Shown here: positions 15,906 through 22,852 of the stretch, one piece after another
Position numbering within the stretch: position 1 is the stretch's first letter
How the letters are laid out: every line of letters begins with the position of its first letter
NCBI RefSeq assembly: GCF_900109265.1
Contig: NZ_FNZM01000023.1
Coordinates: 62,001-126,000, forward strand
DNA: 64,000 nt
Reading direction: 5' to 3'
Origin: Paraburkholderia tropica
GTDB taxonomy: Bacteria > Pseudomonadota > Gammaproteobacteria > Burkholderiales > Burkholderiaceae
Program-made: the position numbers and the translations under genes
The notes under the pieces: generated by a model
The model's database searches: none
The model's input: the letters and a program-made list of their open reading frames with translations, nothing else
What the model was told of the DNA's origin: nothing

Positions 15906-16592
15906 ATGTTTGTCGGCGGCTTTACGCGGTCCAGCAAGGGCGCACGCGTACTGCGTTTAGGTGTTCGCCGGTTCGCTTTTTTCAAGCTAGAGGCGCGAGT
16001 GTTGAGAGAGGCTAAAGGAAAAGTCGCAGTTGTTAGCTCTTCATACGTCGAGATTGTGAGAAATTTCTTCAATGCTTCACGGTCTTGCAGTAGGGGCTGG
16101 GAGATATCGGGAGTTTGGTTTCCGGAATCTAGTCCATCGTTTTCTAATATAGATATTCCGGTCCCGCGGTTTCCTCTAAGGAGGAGTTCAAACGCGTTTG
16201 GTGTTGATGAGCGTAGTGCCGAGTTGTTTGAAAGCATCTCCACTGTGCGGCCCGACTTGGTTGTCCTTGTGCGCTATCTATTTTTGGTACACCCGCCGCT
16301 CGAATATCGCGGCAGAATTATAAATGTACACGGCTCTTTGCTTCCGGCGTACGGAGGAAAGGGCCAATACGGTGTCCGTCTGCAAGAGGCAATACTCCAG
16401 GCGGGGGAACGTAAGACCGGATGCTCCGTCCATTTGGTTTCGGAACAATATGATGTTGGTGACATTTTAGCTCAAGTGGCTATCCCAATTGATATGAAGG
16501 ATACGCCGGTAAGCCTTCATCGCCGTGTGGCAGACTTGGAGGTGAAAACGTTGATCGGCGTCATAGATGAGCAGGTGCTTAAATTCCGGTGA
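15906..16592 (+). CDS. PurN-like formyltransferase
   Basis: A 228-residue 10-formyltetrahydrofolate-dependent formyltransferase-fold protein. The catalytic core is clear: INVHGSLLPAYGGKGQYG with N140 and H142, TGCSVHLVSE, and D183 in QYDVGDILAQ, matching N106, H108 and D144 of E. coli PurN. The phosphate-binding GNGSN loop of true PurN is absent; the corresponding N-terminal strand reads KVAVVSSSYVEIV, so the acceptor is probably not glycinamide ribonucleotide. Expected reaction: formylation of an amine on a pathway intermediate. The neighbouring amidohydrolase could later remove the group. The first ~35 residues may not be translated. Confidence 0.8.
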   Translation: MFVGGFTRSSKGARVLRLGVRRFAFFKLEARVLREAKGKVAVVSSSYVEIVRNFFNASRSCSRGWEISGVWFPESSPSFSNIDIPVPRFPLRRSSNAFGVDERSAELFESISTVRPDLVVLVRYLFLVHPPLEYRGRIINVHGSLLPAYGGKGQYGVRLQEAILQAGERKTGCSVHLVSEQYDVGDILAQVAIPIDMKDTPVSLHRRVADLEVKTLIGVIDEQVLKFR

Positions 16593-16643
16593 GTACGTGA
16601 GCAAGAGATTTAAATTTACGCGCAATACTAATTTGGGGAAAGT

Positions 16644-17330
16644 GTGATAACAGATCTATCCCAGTATTTGCCTCTAATCACCGACGTTGAAACCGGGATC
16701 TTGAATAGCTCTGCGCAATTATATTTCGATAATGAGCAAAGCTTTAATGTCATACGCGGAAGTCTGCCCATCATCATATCTGCGCCGCACTGTGGCGGGA
16801 TGATCAGAAATGGTCAGGCAAAGTCACCCGAGGTGGGGACGGCAAGTGTCGCGCTCATGCTCAACGCGATTCTCGGCGCTTCCGTGATTTACACGACGGG
16901 CATGGGCAAGCTGGACCCAGCCTCAGTTCCTCACTGCGGTTTCAAGGATGCGCTAACTGGGCTTGTCGAGATCAATCCTCCGTTGCTTTTGATTGATATT
17001 CATGCGCTCCATTCTCTTCGATCGATAGACTGTGATCTGGGATCAATGCATGGAAAATCTCTTCTTGAAAGTAGTTTTTTCGCTGAATCGCTTAAATCAC
17101 ACTTTCGTTCGAGTGGACTGAACCCCATAACTGAAAATAAGTATCCCGCTACTGGGCCATGGACCATCACTCGCTGGGGATTTGAGCGCAGAATACCGTC
17201 GTTGCAATGCGAGATAAATTCACGCTGGCTTATATATCCTCAGGCAGAACGTTCTCAATTTGAACGATTTGAGCGATTGATTTTCGGTATTTGCAATTCT
17301 ATCTCGCAGTTTGTGGGGGTTCGAGGTTGA
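16644..17330 (+). CDS. N-formylglutamate amidohydrolase-like protein
   Basis: A 228-residue protein of the N-formylglutamate amidohydrolase (HutG-type FGase) family: IIISAPHCGG (H49), LLLIDIHALHS, and LQCEINSRWL near the C-terminus are the family's metal-binding and catalytic motifs. Family members hydrolyse N-formyl amides. GTG 16644 follows GGGGAA. Placed next to a formyltransferase, it may deformylate a protected intermediate, or act on the final product as an immunity or activation step. No sign of a signal peptide. Confidence 0.82.
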   Translation: MITDLSQYLPLITDVETGILNSSAQLYFDNEQSFNVIRGSLPIIISAPHCGGMIRNGQAKSPEVGTASVALMLNAILGASVIYTTGMGKLDPASVPHCGFKDALTGLVEINPPLLLIDIHALHSLRSIDCDLGSMHGKSLLESSFFAESLKSHFRSSGLNPITENKYPATGPWTITRWGFERRIPSLQCEINSRWLIYPQAERSQFERFERLIFGICNSISQFVGVRG

Positions 17331-17411
17331 ATTTTTTTGAATTTAATATTCCGCAGGAGCCGGGGTTAGTGTCGTACGGAAAGGCGAGACGCATTCTTCA
17401 GGTGAGCCAAT

Positions 17412-19031
17412 ATGAATTCAGAGATTTTAGAAGCAAGGCATCGTATTATTGCTAGCTGCATTGATGGATTGTATGAAAATCATAAAAATAGGATTATCTT
17501 CTGGGATCGAAATTCGAGAAGCGAAAGGAGTTTTAGTGAATTTCGAAGCGATTTGCAAGTGATTTTAGAAAAGATAAATACCTTGACGAATGCGAATGAT
17601 GTTAAGAGGATCTCTATCATTGGGCCGACGTGCTATGAGTGGTTTTTAATTGATGTTGCATGCATCTACTGCGGATTAATGGTTCACGCTATACCGGAAA
17701 GTGTATCGACGATTGAGTATGAAGATCTCCTGACGGGGCAAGAAATTGATCTGGAGTTTGTTCATGTGGAGTGCAGTAGGCGTATTAATATCTCTCGGAA
17801 GGTAGTATTTTTTGGGGATTTTTCATCGGATCTGAAAAGTAATCATCTTCTTCACGTTCCACAATCGATTGCCCCAGAACCTAGGGCAGTTCAGGGGCCA
17901 CATTACAGTTATGCATTCTCATCCGGCACTCAGGGGCGACAGAAACTTTTAAAACTACCATATCCAGATCTTGAGCTCAGCAGAGGAAAACTTGGGCGAG
18001 ATAAGGGAAGGGACTCACGCAGTGAGCCCGACAGCATCTTCATTTGGATGTCATTTTCCCATTATCTTCAGCGTTGGTTTTCTTTGCAGGCGCTTTTTTT
18101 AGGATTTGATTTAATTATTTCCAAAAATAAAGATGCCGTGGTAAATATCATGCGAGAGAGACCAACTGTCATGGCATCGGCGGCGATTCTCTATGAAATG
18201 ATTGCGTGGGCGGCAGAAAGAAAAATTTCGGGGCTTAGGGCAGATGCTAGGTTTGCCCTCAACGTTTTTAATTTCTTAAAAATCAATAGATTTCATTATA
18301 AAAACCCGGTGAGGAGACTGTTTGATTTTGTTTATCTGAAAAACTTGACTAAGCTTTACGGTGGGCGCCCGGAGCAATTTATTTGGAGTGGATCGTGTGT
18401 CAAGGAGGAGGCACTAAGAACCCTTGATCGGATTGGGCTTCAAGTATATGGCGGCTATGCATTAAGTGAACTTGGGCCGATTTCTACTGATCGTAGAGAG
18501 TCATTCAGATTAGGCAGTGTTGGTCGTCCTACGCAGAAAATTAAAATATCAGAATCGGGAGAGATATTGGTGAAATGGTCAGAGAGCATGCGAGATGCGA
18601 GCAATTTATTGATAGATTCTGAGGGATATGTTCATACCGGAGATTTGGGGTATCTCGATCAGGATGGTTATCTTTTTGTAGAGGGTAGAAAGGACGATAT
18701 TATTGTTCTATCAACTGGAAAAAATATTATTCCCGTCGAGATTGAGGGGAGAATCCGCAGTGTTGCAGGTGTTAGTGACGCAATTATTTACTCTGATGAC
18801 GATATGTATTTAAAGGTCATTTTGGAGATCGACGGCGAATCAATTGATTCGCACATTATCAGAGATTCGATTGGAAAAATTAACGGTCGATTGCGGGATT
18901 ACGAGAAAATTATTTCGTTCAAATTGATGGGTGATTTTCGTAGTGTAGAGGGAGTGGTAACGCCGTCGGAGAAAATTAAGAGGAGGGCGATTGTAACTGC
19001 TGCACGCTCGATCGAAGAAATCATGATTTGA
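17412..19031 (+). CDS. Acyl-AMP ligase (long-chain acyl-CoA/acyl-ACP synthetase type)
   Basis: A 539-residue adenylate-forming enzyme. Core motifs: A3 SSGTQGRQK (170-178, normally SSGTTGxPK), A5 GYALSELGP, A7 YVHTGDLGYL, A8 VEGRKDDIIVLSTGKNI and A10 VTPSEKIKRRAI with the catalytic Lys. GKNIIPVEIE is characteristic of long-chain fatty acyl synthetases rather than amino-acid-activating NRPS domains. It probably activates a carboxylic acid and loads it on the carrier protein encoded at 20073. No carrier domain is fused. Codon use is very AT-rich. The 81-base gap before it has a short overlapping frame that I do not call. Confidence 0.88.
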   Translation: MNSEILEARHRIIASCIDGLYENHKNRIIFWDRNSRSERSFSEFRSDLQVILEKINTLTNANDVKRISIIGPTCYEWFLIDVACIYCGLMVHAIPESVSTIEYEDLLTGQEIDLEFVHVECSRRINISRKVVFFGDFSSDLKSNHLLHVPQSIAPEPRAVQGPHYSYAFSSGTQGRQKLLKLPYPDLELSRGKLGRDKGRDSRSEPDSIFIWMSFSHYLQRWFSLQALFLGFDLIISKNKDAVVNIMRERPTVMASAAILYEMIAWAAERKISGLRADARFALNVFNFLKINRFHYKNPVRRLFDFVYLKNLTKLYGGRPEQFIWSGSCVKEEALRTLDRIGLQVYGGYALSELGPISTDRRESFRLGSVGRPTQKIKISESGEILVKWSESMRDASNLLIDSEGYVHTGDLGYLDQDGYLFVEGRKDDIIVLSTGKNIIPVEIEGRIRSVAGVSDAIIYSDDDMYLKVILEIDGESIDSHIIRDSIGKINGRLRDYEKIISFKLMGDFRSVEGVVTPSEKIKRRAIVTAARSIEEIMI

Positions 19032-19133
19032 TTTTTGTTTTCCAGAATCAAATTGGCGTCGACAGAATCTTCGGGCCAAATTGATGGTGCTCACGTAGCT
19101 TGTCGAGCGTTGTTTAATTTCAAAGGAGTTGAT

Positions 19134-19265
19134 ATGAAAGATCGGAATAAGATGGTTGGGAATCTCTCCGAAAATCAAGTTACTGATTTGACGGAGGAGG
19201 AAATTGACATGTTGGCTATCGGAACGCTATTGATGAGTGAGGTACCGCTAAGCAAATCCGAGTAA
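19134..19265 (+). CDS. 43-residue peptide, possible precursor or scaffold peptide
   Basis: ATG 19134 has an ideal AAAGGAG 6 bases upstream, so translation is likely. The peptide begins MKDRNKMVGNLSENQVTDLT and continues EEEIDMLAIGTLLMSEVPLSKSE. The segment LTEEEIDMLAIG resembles the ELTxEELxxVAGG leader motif seen in many ribosomal peptide precursors, leaving a short tail TLLMSEVPLSKSE. No classical RiPP modifying enzyme is present, so it could instead be a small regulatory or partner protein. It lies between the ligase and the thioesterase in the same direction. Confidence 0.6.
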   Translation: MKDRNKMVGNLSENQVTDLTEEEIDMLAIGTLLMSEVPLSKSE

Positions 19266-19325
19266 ATCCGATGTGACCTGGCGACACCGCATTTCTACGA
19301 TGCGGTGTCCCACAATAGAGGCAAT

Positions 19326-20045
19326 ATGAATAGAAATTCGGTTGTCGCAATGTCTCCAGACGGAGATGGCTGCCCAGTAGTTTTGGTGCATGCACTCGCC
19401 GGATCGATAATGTTCTATCGGTCATTGGCGAAGAAGTTGGTGGGGCAGCGCGCCCTTTTCGCAATTGAGGCGAGTGGATTGCGAATAGGTGAGACGCCTC
19501 TTTGTTCGGTCCAAGAAATGGCGTTGCGTTATCACGCCGATATTAGGCGATCTCCGATTGGTGATAAATTCGTATTGGGTGGATTTTGTTTTGGGTGTCT
19601 CGTGGCTCTCGAGTTGGCCGCGATCTATCAAATGAATGGAATTTTGCTTCCGCCGTTGGTTCTGATTTTTCCGTCTTTGGGGCGATCCTTCATGACTTGC
19701 GACGAGCAAGAGTTTTTTAGTCTCGAATCTGCTCGTAGGGCGATCGATCGGCTTCCTGAAAATCGGCGTTTCAGTGCTTTGGCTTTTTTCGACCGATTGA
19801 GAGATGTTTATGCGGTTCATGCGCGGGCGATGAAATCGCACACTTTAAAACGCGTCAAATGTGATGTCAGAATAATTATTCCGCGTGATTTGCCGGATGA
19901 GGATTTTTATATGATGAGGAGGCAGTTCGATGCCGCAATATTTGGTTCGATTGAATATGTAAAGATAGATGTCGAAAAGAATTCGGCTTTTGAGGACGAA
20001 GTGGCGTTGGAATCCATCTTTCAAATATTGAAATCTATTGATTAG
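19326..20045 (+). CDS. Thioesterase/alpha-beta hydrolase with Cys in the nucleophile position
   Basis: A 239-residue protein like NRPS/PKS thioesterases: VVLVHALAGSIMFYRSLAKK at the N-terminus and the nucleophile elbow LGGFCFGCLVALELA, where C88 replaces the usual Ser of GxSxG. Cys thioesterases are known to form strained rings such as beta-lactones and beta-lactams in some pathways. The usual C-terminal catalytic His is not evident (KIDVEKNSAFEDE), so activity may be altered. I prefer ATG 19326 (AGAGG upstream) over the GTG at 19305. Expected role: release or editing of the acyl group from the carrier protein. Confidence 0.78.
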   Translation: MNRNSVVAMSPDGDGCPVVLVHALAGSIMFYRSLAKKLVGQRALFAIEASGLRIGETPLCSVQEMALRYHADIRRSPIGDKFVLGGFCFGCLVALELAAIYQMNGILLPPLVLIFPSLGRSFMTCDEQEFFSLESARRAIDRLPENRRFSALAFFDRLRDVYAVHARAMKSHTLKRVKCDVRIIIPRDLPDEDFYMMRRQFDAAIFGSIEYVKIDVEKNSAFEDEVALESIFQILKSID

Positions 20046-20072
20046 ATGTTTTTTTAAATTAATTAAAAATAT

Positions 20073-20306
20073 ATGGATTCAGAAATCAATATAATGAGAC
20101 GGCTCATTGTTGATCTGCGAGGATGCGAGGCTGTTTTTTTGCCGCAAAATGATCTTGATTTTGACTCATTTGAATTCATTAGAGTGCAATTGTGGTTGGA
20201 GGAGTGTAGGGATATCGATCAACATAAATTCACGTTGCACTTCGATCCTGGCGCGCTTAAGACGGAGGGTGATTTGCTGGAATTCATAAAATTTGTTAGA
20301 AAATAG
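20073..20306 (+). CDS. Free-standing acyl/peptidyl carrier protein
   Basis: A 77-residue protein with the carrier signature LDFDSFEFIRVQLWLEE; S32 in the DSF (normally DSL) motif is the expected phosphopantetheine site. Length and the flanking helices fit an acyl carrier protein. No strong ribosome binding site is visible before ATG 20073; ATG 20094 is an alternative but would remove part of helix 1. It is the last gene of the right arm and the likely partner of the ligase, PhyH enzyme and thioesterase. Confidence 0.75.
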   Translation: MDSEINIMRRLIVDLRGCEAVFLPQNDLDFDSFEFIRVQLWLEECRDIDQHKFTLHFDPGALKTEGDLLEFIKFVRK

Positions 20307-20357
20307 TGATCGCATAGATGGGAATTTTCAAATTGAGTTCGGACGCGGCCACGACGT

Positions 20358-20376
20358 GGAATTAAATTGCAATTCC
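20358..20376 (+). terminator. Inverted repeat after the carrier gene, possible terminator
   Basis: GGAATT (20358-20363), loop AAATTGC, AATTCC (20371-20376), about 50 bases after the carrier protein stop and just before the base composition returns to GC-rich. Weak stem and no long U-tract. Confidence 0.35.
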
Positions 20377-20477
20377 TTCTGAACGTTTGTAGATTGCGAT
20401 GAATGCGCTTCTCTGCGCGGATCGTGCCACGTCGCCGCGCGCAGGGTGTTTCCGGCTGTGCGAATCCGGCCGCCGAC

Positions 20478-20570
20478 GAAACACATAGCGATTCGGCGAG
20501 CATTCGGGCCGCCGCGCGCGCGCCACTACCACATACTGTCCCTATTCCCCGCGCCACTGGCGCATCGACC
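20478..20570 (+). promoter_or_regulatory. Shared backbone promoter module, copy 3
   Basis: GAAACA at 20478-20483 (others have RAAAGC), 48 bases, CATACT at 20532-20537, 12 bases, then CGCGCCACTGGCGCATCGAC from 20550. It marks the return to backbone DNA to the right of the imported cluster and drives the lipoprotein gene at 20709. The rest of 20307-20708 holds no gene. Confidence 0.62.
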
Positions 20571-20646
20571 TACCCGCAGCAGCATGCTGTCGCGGGCATT
20601 TTCTTGAGGCCGTCCAGGCCAACGGGCCCTTCGCCCGCTATTTCTA

Positions 20647-20691
20647 CCCCGTTGGGAGCCAACTCCCAACGGGGACGCGGCTCCCTTTTTT
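20647..20691 (+). promoter_or_regulatory. Leader with two mutually exclusive hairpins (attenuator-like)
   Basis: Hairpin A: CCCCGTTGGGAG (20647-20658) pairs perfectly with CTCCCAACGGGG (20663-20674). Hairpin B: GGGAGCC (20654-20660) can pair instead with GGCTCCC (20679-20685), which is followed by TTTTTT, a terminator shape. The AGGAG of the lipoprotein gene follows within 10 bases. The same design recurs at 58138-58173. Confidence 0.5.
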
Positions 20692-20708
20692 ATTCCAGGA
20701 GCTGCACC

Positions 20709-21182
20709 ATGATCCGCATCGTTCTCAGCCTCGTTTTCGCAGTGGCTGTCTCTGCACTTACTGGCTGCGCCAACCTGACCGACTTCGGCTCGCCGAGCGT
20801 CTATCAGCGCTCGGACGTCCAGCGCGCCGGCACGCTCGAACCCGCTGTGGTTATGCGCGTGCGCCGCGTCACCATCCAGGCTTCGTCCGGCGGCTCGGGG
20901 TTTGAGAACCTCGTCGTCTCGGGCGTCAGCGCTTTCCTGGGTTCCCAGGTGATCGGTAACGGCCGTGGCCGCTATATCTCCGGTGCCATCTCCGGCGCCG
21001 CATCCGGCTTCATCGCGCAGCACGTCGGCGCCGCGCTCTCCCGTACCGCTGGTCTCGAAATCGTCGTGCGCAAAGCCGACGGCTCGCTGCGCGTCATCAC
21101 GCAGCCCGATGACCAGCTGTTTTCTCCCGGTGACCGCGTCCTCCTGATGGACACGAATTCCGGTATCCGCGTCACGCACTGA
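20709..21182 (+). CDS. Glycine-zipper outer-membrane lipoprotein (SlyB/PcP-like)
   Basis: A 157-residue protein with a lipoprotein signal peptide: MIRIVLSLVFAVAVSALTGC, lipidation Cys at residue 20. A glycine-rich segment (GNGRGRYISGAISGAASGF) is typical of glycine-zipper lipoproteins of the SlyB/PcP/OsmB kind, which insert into or span the outer membrane region. AGGAG 7 bases upstream of the ATG. Preceded by promoter module copy 3 and its attenuator-like leader. It may serve cell-surface functions for conjugation or entry exclusion, but that is a guess. Confidence 0.8.
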   Translation: MIRIVLSLVFAVAVSALTGCANLTDFGSPSVYQRSDVQRAGTLEPAVVMRVRRVTIQASSGGSGFENLVVSGVSAFLGSQVIGNGRGRYISGAISGAASGFIAQHVGAALSRTAGLEIVVRKADGSLRVITQPDDQLFSPGDRVLLMDTNSGIRVTH

Positions 21183-21222
21183 CTCACTCCACTTGCCGGC
21201 GCGAGCCGGCTTTCTTCCTGCA

Positions 21223-21262
21223 TGGCGGGGCCCTTCCTTGTGAAGCGCCCCGCCTTTTTTAT
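21223..21262 (+). terminator. Intrinsic terminator
   Basis: GGCGGGGC ... GCCCCGCC followed by TTTTTT, between the lipoprotein gene and the next gene. Confidence 0.75.
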
Positions 21263-21274
21263 TTCGAGGTTTGA

Positions 21275-21667
21275 ATGAACCACACGAATTGCGTCATGCA
21301 CGCCGATCGCCGCAGTGCGGGCGCCGAGCGCGATGCGCGCTTCACGCGCCGCGCGCGCGGCTTTCTGCATCGCGTCGCCGGGGACCTTCGTCTGCGCGCG
21401 GGCGAGCACGAAATCAAGGCTGAGCCCTGCCGCCGTGGCAACGGCTGCCGGGTCTCGCTCAACACCGATCGCCTCATTCTGGAGGTGACGGATTCCCCCT
21501 CGCGCGGCACCGTCGCCATGTCGTTTCGCACGCGTCGTGGCCGCTCGGACCTGTCCGGTGGCGGTGACAACGCGGTGAGCGCTGAGCAGCTCGGCACCCG
21601 CGAGGGATACGAATCGCTGATCAGTGCGCTGCGTCTGGCCAATGGCCTGGACAGCGAACGCCGCTAG
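21275..21667 (+). CDS. Hypothetical basic protein
   Basis: A 130-residue Arg-rich protein beginning MNHTNCVMHADRRSAGAERD. GAGG lies 8 bases upstream of the ATG. The middle (LNTDRLILEVTDSPSRGTVA, then SFRTRRGR) alternates like beta strands, and the C-terminus reads YESLISALRLANGL. No family recognised. The next gene starts 11 bases on, so the two are cotranscribed. Confidence 0.6.
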   Translation: MNHTNCVMHADRRSAGAERDARFTRRARGFLHRVAGDLRLRAGEHEIKAEPCRRGNGCRVSLNTDRLILEVTDSPSRGTVAMSFRTRRGRSDLSGGGDNAVSAEQLGTREGYESLISALRLANGLDSERR

Positions 21668-21677
21668 GAGGGGGAGC

Positions 21678-22154
21678 GTGGAAATCATCGAGATCAAGAT
21701 CGCGTTCCCCGGTGGGCTGACCATCACCGACAGCGCGACCTGGCGTGAAAAGGATGGACTGGTCTATGTTTCCGAGCGCCTCAAACAGGCGTTGCGGGAG
21801 CTGGATACCACGGAAGCGCCGCCTGCGGTAACGGCGACGTGTCGCGGACAATCCGTTGCTTTGGAGCCCACATCTAGTGGGGATTTTCGCTTCAAATCTG
21901 GGCTAATCATTCGGCATCTTCCGAAAGGCGTCCTCGCGCAGTTTCGGCAGATCGCGATGCAGCCGTCGAAGGATCAAAGACAGCAGATCGGTCGGTTCCT
22001 TCATACGCTCTCAGCCGGCGCGACGATCGGTGCCATTGGTTTCTGGCATTCGACCACGCAATGGAGTCTGGCGAACGACTTCTCGGTTTGGAGTCTTTGC
22101 ATAGCGGCTGTGATACTCTTTTACTTCGGGATTGTTTCCATGGACGGAGAATAA
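21678..22154 (+). CDS. Hypothetical protein with C-terminal membrane segments
   Basis: A 158-residue protein. GTG 21678 follows GGAGGGGGA, so I prefer it to the upstream frame. The N-terminal half is soluble; two hydrophobic stretches near the end (TLSAGATIGAIGFW and FSVWSLCIAAVILFYFGIVS) predict membrane anchoring. Followed at once by the 35-residue membrane peptide. Function unknown. Confidence 0.6.
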   Translation: MEIIEIKIAFPGGLTITDSATWREKDGLVYVSERLKQALRELDTTEAPPAVTATCRGQSVALEPTSSGDFRFKSGLIIRHLPKGVLAQFRQIAMQPSKDQRQQIGRFLHTLSAGATIGAIGFWHSTTQWSLANDFSVWSLCIAAVILFYFGIVSMDGE

Positions 22155-22156
22155 CG

Positions 22157-22264
22157 ATGGGCTTTGGTCTCTTCGTATTGGCTGTCACGGCTGTGTTCAG
22201 CGGTGTCGCAATGGTTATGAACCACAACGGACGCAAGGCTGACCGCGAACGCCGCGGGCACTGA
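22157..22264 (+). CDS. 35-residue single-span membrane peptide
   Basis: ATG 22157 with GGAGAA upstream encodes MGFGLFVLAVTAVFSGVAMV followed by MNHNGRKADRERRGH: one transmembrane helix with a charged cytoplasmic tail. It begins 2 bases after the stop of the previous gene, so coupled translation is likely. Confidence 0.55.
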   Translation: MGFGLFVLAVTAVFSGVAMVMNHNGRKADRERRGH

Positions 22265-22310
22265 CGCATAAAACGCTTGAGCGCCAGCTTGTAGCTGGCA
22301 ATCATCACTC

Positions 22311-22341
22311 AAAGGGCTGCACCTCACGGTGCGGCCCTTTT
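22311..22341 (+). terminator. Intrinsic terminator
   Basis: AAAGGGCTGCACC, loop TCAC, GGTGCGGCCCTTTT, downstream of the membrane peptide and only 20 bases before the next ATG. Confidence 0.75.
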
Positions 22342-22360
22342 CTATTTCTGGACCATCCAC

Positions 22361-22771
22361 ATGAACACCACTGAACTGGATCTGCCGGTCGCGCTCGCGG
22401 CCGCGCCGTTCGACACCGTTGGCAAAACGGTTGGCGCGGTTGTCAACCTCATCGCCACCCGACTTCGCAAGGCTGAGCTGGAACCGGAGTGGGCTGTCGC
22501 CGCCAACTGGGTGCCGAACGCGAGCGACTCGATGGCCGGGCTCAAGGCTGAAGCCGCATGGCCCGAGCGCGCTGATCGCGACCGTCTTTGTCTGTCGGTC
22601 GCCATCGGCCCCTCCGAGGGCTGGCTGGTCCAGATCGATCACGTTCGCCTGCATGCCGCTGGCGATGGCGGCCACTGGAGCAGCTTGCCGCTCGTGCGCA
22701 TCAAGACGCTGACGCGCTCGCACGCGTGGGCCGTCGCGGCCGCCGTGTCGCGCATGCTCGATATCGACTGA
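22361..22771 (+). CDS. Hypothetical protein
   Basis: A 136-residue soluble protein beginning MNTTELDLPVALAAAPFDTV. It follows the terminator-like hairpin at 22311 and lacks a strong Shine-Dalgarno sequence (TCTGGACC upstream). The centre (RLCLSVAIGPSEGWLVQIDH) reads like a compact alpha-beta domain. No family recognised. Confidence 0.55.
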   Translation: MNTTELDLPVALAAAPFDTVGKTVGAVVNLIATRLRKAELEPEWAVAANWVPNASDSMAGLKAEAAWPERADRDRLCLSVAIGPSEGWLVQIDHVRLHAAGDGGHWSSLPLVRIKTLTRSHAWAVAAAVSRMLDID

Positions 22772-22852
22772 CGCAGTTTCCTCTTTCTCTTTTTTCCCTT
22801 GCGGGGCATCGCCCCGGATGGGTGGTGTCTCGCGATTACGGAGCCATCATCC

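Noticed and set aside
17327..17455. TTG-started 40-codon frame between the deformylase and the ligase (LNFFEFNIPQEPGLVSYG)
   Set aside because: It overlaps the ligase start in another frame and has only a weak Shine-Dalgarno sequence.
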